Under the pieces are notes generated by a model. That model worked only from the letters and a program-made list of their open reading frames with translations, had not been told where the DNA came from and searched no databases. The position numbers and the translations under genes were made by a program. A stretch of 19,247 nt of DNA. Origin: Kalaharituber pfeilii (taxonomy: Eukaryota; Ascomycota; Pezizomycetes; Pezizales; Pezizaceae). The stretch spans positions 1-19,247 of the forward strand of contig WHUZ01000249.1 in assembly GCA_015179045.1 (NCBI GenBank). Reading direction: 5' to 3'. Each line of letters starts with the position of its first letter. Position 1 is the stretch's first letter. This document shows, in pieces, positions 1-9,770 of this stretch.

Positions 1-569
1 TAAAACGTCATACTCCTCCCCATTCTCCGCCTTTCTTTTCCACTTCCTTTCCCATATCGCTCCACCTCTAAAACCTTCTGGGCGGTTCTCCTGACTTCTG
101 CATCAGAAAGTGAGATGCTCCCTTTGCACCCCCACACCTATACCTATCGATTCGCCACCCCTAGCTTCTTCAACCACCTAGCACACCTTCCTCACTCCAG
201 TCACAATGCAGTGAAGTTGATGTCACTATCTTACTCCACTCCATGACCTTTCCTCTTTCAAGCTCTCCACTTCTTCTCTTCTCCTTCTTCTATGCCTTCA
301 CCCTCTGGCGTACTCCGCTTTTAGTAGCTACCTTCTTCTCCTACATCACTGTCTCCTTCTTGCCCCACTCATTCGCCTTCTCGTTGCCTGCAATTCCAAT
401 ATGAGCTTTTACATACAACAGTTTCGCATTCCCCCCTTCTTCTTTCTCCTTGCCATTGCATTCACCACCCTTCTTACATCCTCCATCTTTCTCTTTCCTT
501 CCCTGCCTGCCTTCTGAATTACTATGACAGCAGCTTCAGAATTTAAGCAAACCAGGACCGGTATCTCTT
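1..569 (-). pseudogene. LINE copy A RNase H remnant, with Asp-to-Asn changes
   Basis: Two stretches match copy B at 4042-4528. Around 520-510 the sequence reads CLNSEAAVIVIQKAG, where copy B has LADSQAAISVVQKAR. Around 420-365 it reads LLYVKAHIGIAGNEKANE, where copy B has LAWVKAHVEIEGNEKADE. Both acidic positions that are Asp in copy B are Asn here; a GA(C/T)-to-AA(C/T) change is a G-to-A transition. The two stretches are in different frames, so at least one indel lies near 430. The stretch from 340 to 1 should hold the C-terminal part of ORF2, but I recognise no motif in it. Confidence 0.75.
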
Positions 570-1124
570 CAGTACACTCTCCAGTGTACTTCTCACCCCC
601 CTCACCTCTCCGTCAAAAACCGTCACCATTCTCCCTACTACCTCCGCCACCACCGCTGATCTCCCCCACATCCCTGCCTCCACCTTGCTGTCCTTGACCT
701 TACTACCATCCGAAAAGAGAACCGCTCTCTCTCTTCTGGCTTCCTTAACCGAAAGTCTCCTACTCTTCTCTCCCTCCCCTCTTTCTACCTAGCCTCTCTG
801 CACACTCCACTTTCACCTTGTCACACTCTCCTCCCCATGAGATCTCCTCGCCCTCCTCCGAGAACCTTGACCACTGCCCCTGCCAGCGGTCCAAAACACT
901 TTTATATCCATCTCCCTTTTCCAGGGCCCACTGCACCCCCCAGTCCTTCCAGTTTCTCATCCTCTCCTCCTTCTTCTTATTCCTCTTCTGAAATCTCCTA
1001 TGCATAGTTCTGCAAGCTCTGATAGTACTTCCACTTCCCGAACCATCGCTCTTGCTTGTACTGCGTCTAGGATTACCTCCACCCCCTCCACTCTGCATAC
1101 TACAATTACCCCCTCTACCCCTAT
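570..1124 (-). pseudogene. LINE copy A segment between RT and RNase H, frameshifted
   Basis: Continuation of the ORF2 pseudogene. Near 1091 the plausible frame moves by one and reads VEGVEVILDAVQARA, which resembles the helical segment following the thumb in LINE ORF2 proteins. Below about 970 I cannot pick the right frame with confidence: one frame stays open from 1098 to 760 (Arg, Gly and Lys rich), but openness here may only reflect skewed composition. The sense strand remains purine-rich. Assignment rests mainly on lying between two recognised domains of the same element. Confidence 0.55.
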
Positions 1125-2345
1125 GCCTCTCCCCGTTCCAGCTGCCTTCTTTAATACTTGAAGCTGTACTCTCTCTATTTCTCTTCTCTATTCCTCTATC
1201 CTCTCCAACCTATCTCACTACCTCACATGGCTACCACTCTAATCATGCCCATGTAAATCTGCCTCTAGCTCTTTGGGCTTATTCCCCAATCCCTATTTCC
1301 CAACCCCGCTAGTGCTCTGGTCAACCTTCTTGCTCTGCTGACTCTGTTTTTCCAGTGTGCCGTGAAGGTTAAATTTTCATCAAAGATAACTTCTACCTAC
1401 TTCAGAAACTCCCCCTCCTTCTTCTGCCTCTTTCCTATACTAAACGTTATCATCTCCCACTTCGACTCTTCCAGTGGGATCTGATCCTCCTCTGCCACCT
1501 CCTTTACCTCCTTCTTTACCTTCTCTCGCAGCCTTTCTATATCCCAATAGCTATACCAGTCTAGGACCGTCACTGCTATATCATCCACATACGAAGACGC
1601 CTCAACCTCTACTCCTGTTGCTACCCCCCTTACTCTCTTCTTAATCTTCTCTATTGTTAGTGCCATAAAAATCAAGAAGAGAACTGGTAACAGTGGGAAC
1701 CCCTATGAGACCCCTACATTGGCCTTCCCTCTTCCTCTCACTCTTCCGTCCCACTCCACACCGAATTTTCTCATCCCTATGAAGTTCTCCAGCCACCTCC
1801 TCTTCTTTCTTACCTCCACATTCCCCTTCTTCTCTATCCTTCTCAATACCACCTCCTTTCTAACAATGATGAACCTCCCCTTTACATCTGCTATGACCTA
1901 TGCTACCCTCCCCCCTCTGTGCAGGCACCTCTGTGCCTTTGTCACCACCCTTGCCATTGCTTGCACTGCATTTCTGCCCTTCCTCACACCTAGCTGCAGT
2001 TTATGGAAGAGTCCTGTTTCCTTCTAGAGCCAGTTCACCATTACCTTCTCTCCGATCTTACCTATACAGTTTATTAGGTTGATTGGTCTCCAGACCTTCA
2101 TTGTTCTAATATCCTTGCCTGGTTTCGGTATCATAACAACCTTCATTTTCTTCTACTCCTTGGGAACCTGGTTCTGTATCCACTTCTCTGCAACCTCATT
2201 CACCAGTTGGTCTCCGAATGGTGTCTTCAATACTACTTTGATAAGGCGATATCCAATTCCATCTAGACCTGGCACTGATGTGTTTTTTTATGCTTCTTAG
2301 AGTCGCTTTCACCTCCTCCTCTAACGTTACTTGCCTTACCATGTA
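1125..2345 (-). pseudogene. LINE copy A reverse transcriptase, broken by stops and a frameshift
   Basis: This would copy element RNA at a nicked target. One frame stays readable from 2278 to about 1125. Seen in order: a PGLDGIG motif near 2260; IPKPGKD near 2130; WRPINLINCIGKIGEK near 2085; a degraded G-V-S-stop-G-F-P-L box at about 1710-1690, where families normally have Q-G-S-P-L; and the catalytic box Y-V-D-D at 1580-1591. After the palm, the thumb reads FDENLTFTAHW and then WGISPK, typical of LINEs. In-frame TAG stops lie at 2154-2156, 2024-2026, 1898-1900 and 1703-1705, with more below 1397. The stop in the G-V-S box fits CAG (Gln) to TAG. The piece before 2280 (VTLEEEVKATLRSIKK) is one base out of frame, with the shift at the seven-T run 2283-2289. 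Confidence 0.88.
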
Positions 2346-2380
2346 GTAAGAGGACTACTGAAGACTAGGATCCAGACTTG

Positions 2381-3621
2381 TTACAGGAATACTTGCTTTT
2401 TTGCAGCATAATGCTGGCAGAGGTTAGCGCTACCTCGTAAATGTTGGCAGATCATTGCGCTAAGGTATTTGAAGCAACATTTTTTTCACCTTACTGTCGC
2501 GAGCAGTGACAGTGAGGCATACCTTGCTTTCACTTTTCCAACACTCTTTATATATGCTGTTCAAACGTTACGGAACTTGAGCCAATTCTCCACTCCCTTA
2601 CCTATATTGTCAGCCTTTGATCCAATCAAGGCAAGCAGGCAACCATCAGTCTACTATGTTCATGTATGCATATAGATACTATATCCTTGAATGATACCTA
2701 GACTCAAGGGACTTAGTAAGACCCACCTTGTATGAACTTCTATACATGGCAAGGCCAATTTATTTCCTTTTATCAGGATTTGGCTAATCATACAAGTGCA
2801 AATATCTTGTTAAAGAAACTCTTGCATGACATATTGTAACTATATAGTGATAACTCCACTAGCTCTTCTGTCTTACCATGAAGACGTTTTTCTTAAGATA
2901 GGTCTCATGATTGATACGGCAGTTATTTCTGTTTACTACTGATGTGACAGTAGGTACATTATATACATTCTCAGGATAGACAATTTGCATAGTCCAATTC
3001 CAACTTAGTTCAGAGTCAGTGGGAAGGTATTTACAGGTGGGACTTGACTTATTCTATGTTTTTTAAACATTTAGCCCACTTTTACGATGATGGTAGCTAA
3101 TTTATTTAAGGTAGACTTATTGAATGAGAGAGTACTGTACAGCCAGTTTAATCCAGCTATCTAACCAGTATCGTCTCTTTCTCATATTTAGAACAAAAAG
3201 ACTCCACTCTGCTACTCTATGCTAGAGTGGAAATGTACACCTAGAGATGTGGGGACTAGTATGGAAAGAGTGCTTTTATTGTATCGCGATTTGCTAGGGA
3301 ATTGGCAGTCGGAAGTGCTATGTCTGTTACCATATTAACACCCACTTATTTATCAATACTATCGCGAGTTCATGCTATGCAGGACATGAGTCCTGAATGA
3401 TAAGTCTACTGACGTACCTTACCAAAAGATACATGAATAACAAATACAACTCTTACCTCTGTAAAGGGTCCAAATTGTATTTCGTCATATCAGGTAAGGT
3501 ACCTATAAGATTCATTCTTATCTACTTTACTGCTAACTACTATTGGTATTTCGTCAATATAAGAGGAATGTGGTATAAAGGAACTACATTATATTATTCT
3601 ACTAACTAGGCAGTAGTTATG
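2381..3621. other. Unassigned spacer, nothing coding recognised
   Basis: Ordinary base composition compared with the AT-rich parts of the window. Short open stretches occur (for example 2469-2675 and 3397-3609, plus strand), but none gives a recognisable motif or continues past its stops in a coding-like way. It contains a 30-bp imperfect duplication at 2411-2470. A short inverted repeat lies at 3203-3231 (TCCACTCT and AGAGTGGA), and another pairs 3414-3423 (GTACCTTACC) with 3493-3502. It is probably the sequence into which LINE copy B inserted. Confidence 0.6.
2411..2470. repeat. Imperfect 30-bp tandem duplication
   Basis: Two adjacent 30-bp units begin ATGCTGGCAG at 2411 and ATGTTGGCAG at 2441, and both carry GCGCTA at the same offset (about 2427 and 2457). 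Differences are scattered, so the duplication is old. No function is suggested. Confidence 0.6.
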
Positions 3622-3633
3622 TTGAGAAGGATT
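3622..3633. repeat. Target-site duplication, left copy (LINE copy B)
   Basis: TTGAGAAGGATT, identical to 4529-4540. It adjoins the poly(T), that is the poly(A) on the sense strand, of LINE copy B. Because the duplication ends in TT, its exact border with the tail is ambiguous by one or two bases. Confidence 0.9.
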
Positions 3634-3650
3634 TTTTTTTTTTTTTTTTT
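3632..3650 (-). other. Poly(A) tail of LINE copy B (19 T on the plus strand)
   Basis: An uninterrupted run of 19 T on the plus strand is the poly(A) tail of the minus-strand LINE, marking its 3' end next to the target-site duplication. A homopolymer this long and uninterrupted suggests a fairly young insertion compared with the other elements here. Confidence 0.88.
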
Positions 3651-4528
3651 ATTTACATAACCCCATATATAGGCTCCCAGCCTATAGCAGGGACCCATAT
3701 ACCTGGGCCAGGTTTAAGACAACTAACTACGGAATCTACATACACCCTTGAGCACCCAGTGCCCTCCGTCCTCCGGCCCCCGACTACTCCAAATCGAGGC
3801 AGGCAAACCAGTACTCGACCGGGTCACCTCTCACACCTTTTTGCTTCTATCCTTTCTCCTCTAGGTACTTCCAGGACTGCCAGATGACATGTGCCCCATT
3901 TTTGTTCTTCCTCTAAGGCTGCTTCAGTTCTGTGCATCTGAACACCACATGCTCAGTACTCCATGCCTCACCACATGTACATTGTACTTCCTCGCCACTG
4001 ACCATCCTCCTCTACATAGCTTCGCCTTTTCTAGTCTACAGCTAAGTGTAATTTGTGAGTGCTCTCCTACCCCACTTCATGAATTTGCTCTTCCCAAACC
4101 CTGCACGCTCCCTCTCCTCTTTTCTTTTTTGAACTAACTCTTGACAGAGCTCACCCTCAATGGCCTGCCCATCATACCTCATGCCTTTAGCCCCCTCTTT
4201 AGCCAACTCATCCGCCTTCTCATTGCCTTCTATCTCCACGTGGGCCTTGACCCATGCCAGCTTCACTGCATCTGCCTTCCTTAGCCTTCGCCGCCTCTCT
4301 GCAATCAGCTCTATTACCCGCGCTAGGTCTGCGGTTCTTGCCTTGCCAGTTTTTCTTGCTTTCTGGACTACACTAATAGCTGCCTGAGAATCTGCGAGTA
4401 GTAGTACTTTTGCACTACCATCAACTGTTTCAAGGGCACCCCTCATTCCTGAGACCTCACCATCCTACACAGTTGCCTTTGTGCTTACCCACCAGAACCT
4501 CTCTGACTTACCAGCTACTACCTGCCTA
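3634..4528 (-). mobile_element. 5'-truncated Tad-like LINE insertion, copy B
   Basis: A delimited insertion of about 895 bp: 12-bp target-site duplications on both sides (3622-3633, 4529-4540), a poly(A) tail at the 3' end (3632-3650) and an abrupt 5' end inside ORF2 just upstream of the RNase H domain. Short 5'-truncated copies are the classic product of incomplete target-primed reverse transcription. Content in sense order: RNase H, CCHC-like motif, a stop at about 3784, then a 3' UTR of about 130 nt (3651-3783). The shared RNase H layout places it in the same broad LINE group as copy A, though the two are clearly diverged. Confidence 0.92.
3784..4528 (-). pseudogene. LINE copy B ORF2 C-terminus: RNase H plus CCHC motif
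   Basis: RNase HI removes the RNA strand of the RNA:DNA hybrid. One frame runs the whole length with no indel. Visible motifs: D-G-E-V-S-G near 4465 (normally W-D-G-E, the W replaced by a TAG); the Glu of MRGALE at about 4435; LADSQAAIS near 4395; and VKAHVEIEGNEKADELA near 4240. All four acidic positions of the RNase H active site therefore seem to be kept. Downstream, CTCG-x6-EHVVFRC at about 3990-3940 looks like the C-terminal Cys/His motif of fungal LINE ORF2. Six premature stops (one before the DGE, three between the RNase H and the Cys/His motif, two after it) are all TAG. The natural stop is probably TAG at 3784-3786. Confidence 0.88.
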
Positions 4529-4540
4529 TTGAGAAGGATT
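4529..4540. repeat. Target-site duplication, right copy (LINE copy B)
   Basis: TTGAGAAGGATT, a perfect match to 3622-3633. Removing 3634-4540 would restore an uninterrupted ancestral site. Confidence 0.9.
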
Positions 4541-4898
4541 GCTAGTCTTTGTCTTTCTTTATCTGTTACTATGGGAATTTGTTTAAGCCTATGAGAGAAA
4601 TACAATAGAGTGTATTATATGTAGCTGTTGCAGGACATAGTTTGCATTAGAAGATAATAGATTGAGTGCTTTTCAGAACTACGAGATACTTGTTAAGCTG
4701 ATATAGAAAAGCATGTATATGATATAAAGTAACTGTTGATGGTTATGGTATAAGAGTATCAGGGTTTAAGAGATGGAAGTGACTGGGTAGTAAGAACCTC
4801 CCAAGTTCTGGTAGTATTCATACCTGGTGTGAGCTCTTAGTTGGATTTTTTGAGTGAGTTCAAGTTGAGCCGGTTTATCACACTGTAAAACGTATCCG
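4541..4898. other. Unassigned spacer
   Basis: No coding stretch or known element recognised. It should be the continuation of the 2381-3621 sequence once LINE copy B is removed. From about 4861 the motif TTGAGCCGGT appears, related to the GAGTCGG words of the repeat that follows. Confidence 0.55.
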
Positions 4899-5065
4899 AC
4901 TCGGCTACCGAGTGAGCTAGTATGAGTTGTATGTATGGCAGGATTGAGTCGGTGTAATAATATATAACTGGTACTCGGCTGCTGAGTGAGCCGGTATGAG
5001 TTGTATATGCAATGTGACTGAGTCGAGTAATACTATACAACTACTACTCAGTTCCTAAATGAGTT
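4899..5065. repeat. Tandem repeat of about 74 bp with a palindrome per unit
   Basis: Unit 1 starts at 4899 with the perfect inverted repeat ACTCGG-CTA-CCGAGT, unit 2 at 4973 with ACTCGGCTGCTGAGT, and a partial third at 5046 with ACTCAGTTCCTAAATGAG. Periods are 74 and 73 bp. The first two units also share GTATGAGTTGTAT and a GAGTCG word after the palindrome. On the flanks, AGTTGAGCCGGT (about 4863) and the reverse complement of AGTTGAGTCGGT (about 5102-5113) face each other as a weak inverted repeat, so the whole block could be a small terminal-inverted-repeat element. I could not find a convincing target-site duplication. Confidence 0.7.
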
Positions 5066-5266
5066 TATAGTAGAGTCGGAGGAATTTTATTGAAGGCTTA
5101 CACCGACTCAACTCGTACCGATGCGAATGCTACTTCTAGCCTGCTAGTTAATATTACCAGAATTACTCCTTATTATAAGGTCAAGTATAGCTACAACTAT
5201 TATTAGTTACTGATTAGATCTTATAGAGTACCATATGCTGATACATTGAGAGTATATTTATTGATA
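5066..5266. other. AT-rich spacer, nothing recognised
   Basis: Transition zone where the sequence becomes strongly AT-rich. It holds the right-hand inverted motif of the 74-bp repeat block near 5102-5113. No coding signal is seen. Confidence 0.55.
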
Positions 5267-6011
5267 TAAATATTATAGTATATATTTATAGGTATAGTAA
5301 GCCATCTCAAATAATAAATAATAAACTGAATCTAATAGGTATAATTTTTTCTACTTAATAGTATGAGAAGTAGTAATATAAGTAAACTTTGATAGGTATA
5401 GTAGATTCTTCTTTATAATATAATATACTACAGAATATAGTCTGATAATAGATATAGCAGGCCCCTCCTAATAGTACTAGATAGAGTAATATAAACCAAA
5501 TTTTATAAGTATGGTAGAGCCTTCTTGATAGTATAAGATATAGTAATATAAACTGAATTTGATAGGTATAATAGACCCTCTCAATAGTATAATATAGTAG
5601 TATAAGATTAAGTTAATAGTTATTATAAGTATACTATAATAGTAATACAAGTTAAATTTAACAAGTATAGCAACTCCTACTCTATAATATATAATAAGCC
5701 AAAATAAGCTGAATTTGACAAGTATAGTATCTCCTCTTGATAGTGTATAATATACTATAGAATAAGCTATATTTACAGATATAGTAGCCCCTTATAATGG
5801 CATATAATTTGGTAATATAATATTAACTTAAAGAACAAATAAGTATATCATGATAATATGAGATCTAGTAATATAAGCTAAATTTGACAAACATGGTAGC
5901 CTCTCTTAATAGTTTATAAGATGTACTAGAATAAGCTCTATTAATAAGTGAGATAGACCTTCTTGATGGTATGTGATATGATAACATAAGCTAAATTTAA
6001 CAGTATAGTAA
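5267..6011. repeat. Degenerate minisatellite, about 57-bp units, roughly 13 copies
   Basis: A recurring pattern reads ATAAGCTGAATTTGACAAG, then TATAGTAG, a C/T-rich core (CCCCTCTT-like), then TGATAGTATA and TAGTAAT, before ATAAG starts again. Good units begin near 5520, 5700, 5865 and 5985. Spacing is about 54-58 bp. Units differ mostly by C/T and G/A, and TAG/CTA trinucleotides are abundant, so the array appears decayed by the same process as the transposons. It ends directly at the LTR of the degenerate gypsy copy. Strand and function are unknown. Confidence 0.72.
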
Positions 6012-6596
6012 TATTAGACTAGGTACTTTAATATCACTAAGCAGCAGTAGTCCAATACAAATAGTATGGCTAAAGGTGAGTAACAGAGAAGAGTGGGTAA
6101 AAGGTAAGTAATAAACTTAGAGTTTGCATAAAACTTAGAATACTACTAGTATCTTAATTCTTTCTAACTAATAATAGAAGCTAGGACTTATATATTAAGT
6201 GCCTGTAATATATGACTTATTAACAAGTAATAATTTAATTGTAATATGATAATACTATTTTATAAATCTATATAGAAGTAGTAATATAATAGAAATATAT
6301 AATAACATAGATCTCTTTTCCAATACTAATAATCAAGTAAAGTATTATCTATGGGGTAACTATGTATTATTAGTAAAGATATTATAAGTGATGCCGATTG
6401 CTTTATAAGTACTATATATGTATTAGTATAGTATATATATAAGAACTGATACATATATCTGTGAGATAACTATTGAACAGCTAAAGTATATTGCAGCTTG
6501 CCTTGTATTGATCAGATATATCTTAGTAAGTCTTATAATAATATAGTAGTGGTACCTTATTCAATATTTGGTAGATCTTTACCTTTAGCTATAACA
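6012..6596 (-). repeat. 3' LTR of degenerate gypsy copy 1
   Basis: The end at 6592-6596 (TAACA followed by TTACCTCC) exactly parallels 12329-12333 (TAACA followed by TTACCCCC). Inside, ACTAGTATCTTAATTCTTT at about 6144 matches ACTAGTATCTTGATTCCTT in the good LTRs. The start is set at TATTA (6012), read as a mutated TGTTA. That boundary is approximate because the first 130 bp are very diverged. Confidence 0.78.
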
Positions 6597-6834
6597 TTAC
6601 CTCCTATGTTAGAGGTCCTTCATCCCGAAAGCCTACTAAGTTAACCTAAGAGTATTATTAACTCTTTAGTAGGTTAGTGAAGTTATCTTTTATAGCTAAG
6701 CAATTTGGTATACTATAATATATAGTACTTGTTTGTTAATAACTTTTGTATTAATAGTCGATTGTAAGATTAGTGTATCCTATATAATAGTATTAAATAT
6801 GTTAAGTACTAGTTTACATAGTACTCATATGAAT

Positions 6835-9770
6835 TCAAAGCCTTTCAGATATTTGAGTCTCTGAGTTTACAGAAGTTATTCTTGTAGAACTCTCTGAGTA
6901 GTTCAATACTATATTGAAGATTTGTAAGTCATTCTTATATATTATTATCTTTATTATATCCTTATCAATGAATTTAGTATTTGACTTGACCTTGGACTCT
7001 TTTACTATTAATAACATAGTCAATATTATCATAGAGTTCTTTTTAATTATTATTAAGGTATATTTAGTTTTACTTTTGGACTTGGTATAACTTCAGAAGG
7101 CTAGTATAGATGACTTTGTATAGGTAGATGCCTTAAGATATGTTAAGCTCATATATATACTGACTAATAATTCTCTTAACCTTATATAGACCAATATACT
7201 TCTTGCTAAGTACTCTATAATTGCTGGCGATAACCTGAAGATTGTATTGGTCAATAAGGACTTGATCTTCTACTTGGAATTAATGAGACTTCTTAATATA
7301 AAGTTGAGATCTCTTGTTATTTATTTTCTTGACAATATTGTAGATGTCATTATGAACTATAGTCATCCAGTCAAGCTAGTCTTCTGCTATAATTGATGAG
7401 AAGGTATAGTTATTTGAAATATAAATAGTCTTTGAGTTAAATCTGTATAGACTTTTGAACAGTGTATAACCATAAGTAGAGGTACATAATAAGTTGTAAA
7501 TAAACTCAGCTAAAGATAGCTAAGTAGTCTAACAGTTTTGACAATTGTAATAGAAGATATAAAGGTATTATGAGTTCAGTATGACTATAGTGTGAGTGGC
7601 CAGTAGAGTATATAAATAATAAAAAATATAAGGGTATACAAAATGTGTATATATAACATAAGCAATATATGATAGCTGGAAAGACACCACAGTTGTATAA
7701 TGAGTACGATATGAGCTACACAGAGTACTAGCGAGTATTGCTAGTTAAGTGTCTTTTTGATCTGATGGATAGTAACTTTTTGTATTTACTAATCCCATAA
7801 TAGAAGATATTACTTTAACATTTGAATGGCTCTTTTGGAAAGTCTATCAGTCTGAAGATGGTAGGTAGTAGAGAGTTGGAACTTGATGTCAAGCTTGTTA
7901 TTTATCTTTTTGCAGCATGGAGAGGTAAATTGAGATCTATAGTTAGAGGTAATTGCTAGAAATAAACTATAGTATCACTATATCTTATTAATGTAAATAA
8001 ATATAATATTAGTAGCTGTCTAAGTCATTTTAGCTGGTATGTATCATTGTATGTTGGTAAACTAGTCAGTGATAATATAAATAGTATTGTAGCCTTCTGA
8101 CTCTAGTAACTCTCTAATAAAGTCTATTGTGATTTCCTTGAAGGGTTTGATACTTGTAGGCATTAGAATAAGTTATATTTATTATGAATATCTATCAGCT
8201 TTAGCTTTTTGACAGGAAGTACAACTTGCAATATAGTATTAGATATCTTCCTTCCATGTATTCTAGTAAAAGTTTTTTGAAATAATTTTATTTGTATAGT
8301 GCACTCTCTAGTAACTAGTAATATTGGAGTTATAGTATTATTTCATAATATCAAGTCTGTATTCTTCTAGTACTACTAACAATCCATCTTCTCTTCTTAC
8401 TCAGTTGTTAATATTAATACAATCAAGGTTATAGTCTTATTCGACAGATTCTCCATTGATTACAAATTGCACATCTTTGAGTAGTTGTACCTCTAGTCTA
8501 GCAGATTCATTACTGGACCTTCTGGTTAATGCATTGGCCTTTCCATTGTCTACTTCTTTCTAGTAATAAATAATAAAGTCAAACTTATATAGTTTGATAT
8601 ACCAGTTTATTTATTAAGAGTTAAGCCTTTGCTTCAAGGTAAAGTAAGTGAGGCTATAATAGTCAGTATATATATCAATATAGATACTTTATAGCTAGCC
8701 ATACTACTTGCAGAAGTAGTTGACTATAGCAAGGAGTTCCTTCTTATGAATAGAATAATTACCTTCTATAGAGTTAGAAGTACTAGAGTAGTAGTTGATG
8801 AAGTGAAGAGTTTTGACTTAGTTAGTAGTATAGTATTGGAAGAGTACATCTATAAGGGCTTGGTTACTAGTATCAGTCTCCATAATTATTGGTAGAGTAT
8901 AGTTATATTACTAGAGTATTAGTATAAATATGAAGGCATCCTTTAATTTATTAAAGAAGTGTTGTTGTACCTTAGTATAAGTAAAAGGTATGTTTCTGAT
9001 CAGTTGAGTCGGCAGTCAGGTTTTGATACTGTAGTTTTGAATAAATCAGTAATAGTAATTTATGAAACTTAAGAACTTTTAAACCTCCTTTTCCTTTGTT
9101 AGTATAGACTAGTGGGTGATAGTACTAAGTTTCTTTAGATTTATTTTGATTTTAAATATATTAATAAAGTAGCCAAGAAATATTATCTCTTTGATGTAGA
9201 ATTTCGACTTCATGAGATTAATAGCAAGTCCATATTTGGCAAGCTTAGCTAAGACTTATTCTACTATCTTTTAGTATTCCCATTTGGTCCTTCCCTTATA
9301 AATTAGTATATCATCAATATATCAGACTATTCTATCAATATCCTTCAGTATCTTATCTATCATTTCTTAGAATGAGGCAGGAGTATTAATCAATTTGAAA
9401 GGTATAATAGTATATTTAAACAAACCTTTCTTACTCTTAAAGGTAGTTTTTCACTTATTGCTAGACTTGATATGAATAAGGTAGTAGCTATTTTTGAGAT
9501 CCAATTTAGTAAACTATTTGGTTTCTTAGATCTTTTCAAGAAAGTTAGTCATTAGTTGTAGGAGGCATCAGTTCAGAATAGTAAGCTTATTAATCTACTA
9601 AGGGTCTATATATAACCATAATAATCTATTCTTTTTCTAAACAAAAAGTATTGGAGTACCAGCAGCTGATTGGGACTGTCTAATCTTCCTAGTAGAGAGG
9701 TGCTCTTCCAAGTATCTCATTAAAGCTTTATCTTCCTTCCATATTTGTAAGAAAACTTTTTATATCCCAA
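6835..9770 (-). pseudogene. Remnant of gypsy pol (RT, RNase H, integrase) in copy 1
   Basis: The order follows the complete element. RT keeps its catalytic box as Y-I-D-D at 9310-9321, preceded by a TGA where the relative has Trp. At about 9640 it reads PILFV-stop-KK, opposite the relative's FVQKKDGS. This copy keeps the ancestral frame at that T-run, whereas the complete copy has an extra base. The integrase tail reads YKVIYTSLLK near 7120-7090, against LHKVIHVSLLKPF in the relative. Stops are dense throughout, including TAA as well as TAG and TGA. The expected chromodomain region (6835-7040) has no clear chromodomain signature left. Confidence 0.8.

Larger units (their letters stand above)
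1..2380 (-). mobile_element. Decayed Tad-like LINE, copy A (3' half, runs off left edge)
   Basis: Minus-strand remnant of a non-LTR retrotransposon ORF2. In sense order it holds the end of the RT N-terminal region (about 2345-2280), RT palm and thumb (about 2280-1125), a connecting segment (about 1125-570) and an RNase H remnant (about 570-340). The C-terminus and poly(A) tail would lie beyond position 1. The plus strand is strikingly pyrimidine-rich because the sense strand is rich in GAG, AAG and AGG codons. No endonuclease domain is visible upstream of about 2380, so the copy looks 5'-truncated, as is usual for LINEs. RT plus C-terminal RNase H suits the fungal Tad/I-like groups. The clade name is inferred from domain order only. 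Confidence 0.85.
6012..9770 (-). mobile_element. Heavily decayed, truncated Ty3/gypsy chromovirus (copy 1)
   Basis: Colinear with the 3' half of the complete element at 11722-18589: one LTR (6012-6596) followed by polypurine-tract-like sequence and pol as far as the start of RT. Anchors: 6588-6613 matches 12325-12350; 7086-7105 matches 12906-12925 (end of integrase); 9300-9330 matches 14888-14918 (RT catalytic box). Homology fades at about 9770, opposite about 15350, so protease, gag and the 5' LTR are missing. It is far richer in AT than its relative, with TAG and CTA everywhere, as expected after intense RIP-like mutation. It lies in the same orientation as the complete copy. Confidence 0.88.

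Noticed and set aside
1052..2300. Plus-strand open stretches (Leu, Ser and Pro rich)
   Set aside because: They lie opposite the LINE RT frame, and their composition is just the complement of GAG/AAG-rich coding sequence.
3195..3260. tRNA-like folding around the 3203-3231 inverted repeat
   Set aside because: No acceptor stem, T-loop or anticodon arrangement could be drawn.
3397..3609. Possible 70-residue gene, plus strand
   Set aside because: Tyr/Ile-rich, no start context or motif, no neighbouring exon; likely chance in AT-rich sequence.
4899..6011. CRISPR array
   Set aside because: Units are contiguous and diverged, with no unique spacers, and the setting is eukaryotic.
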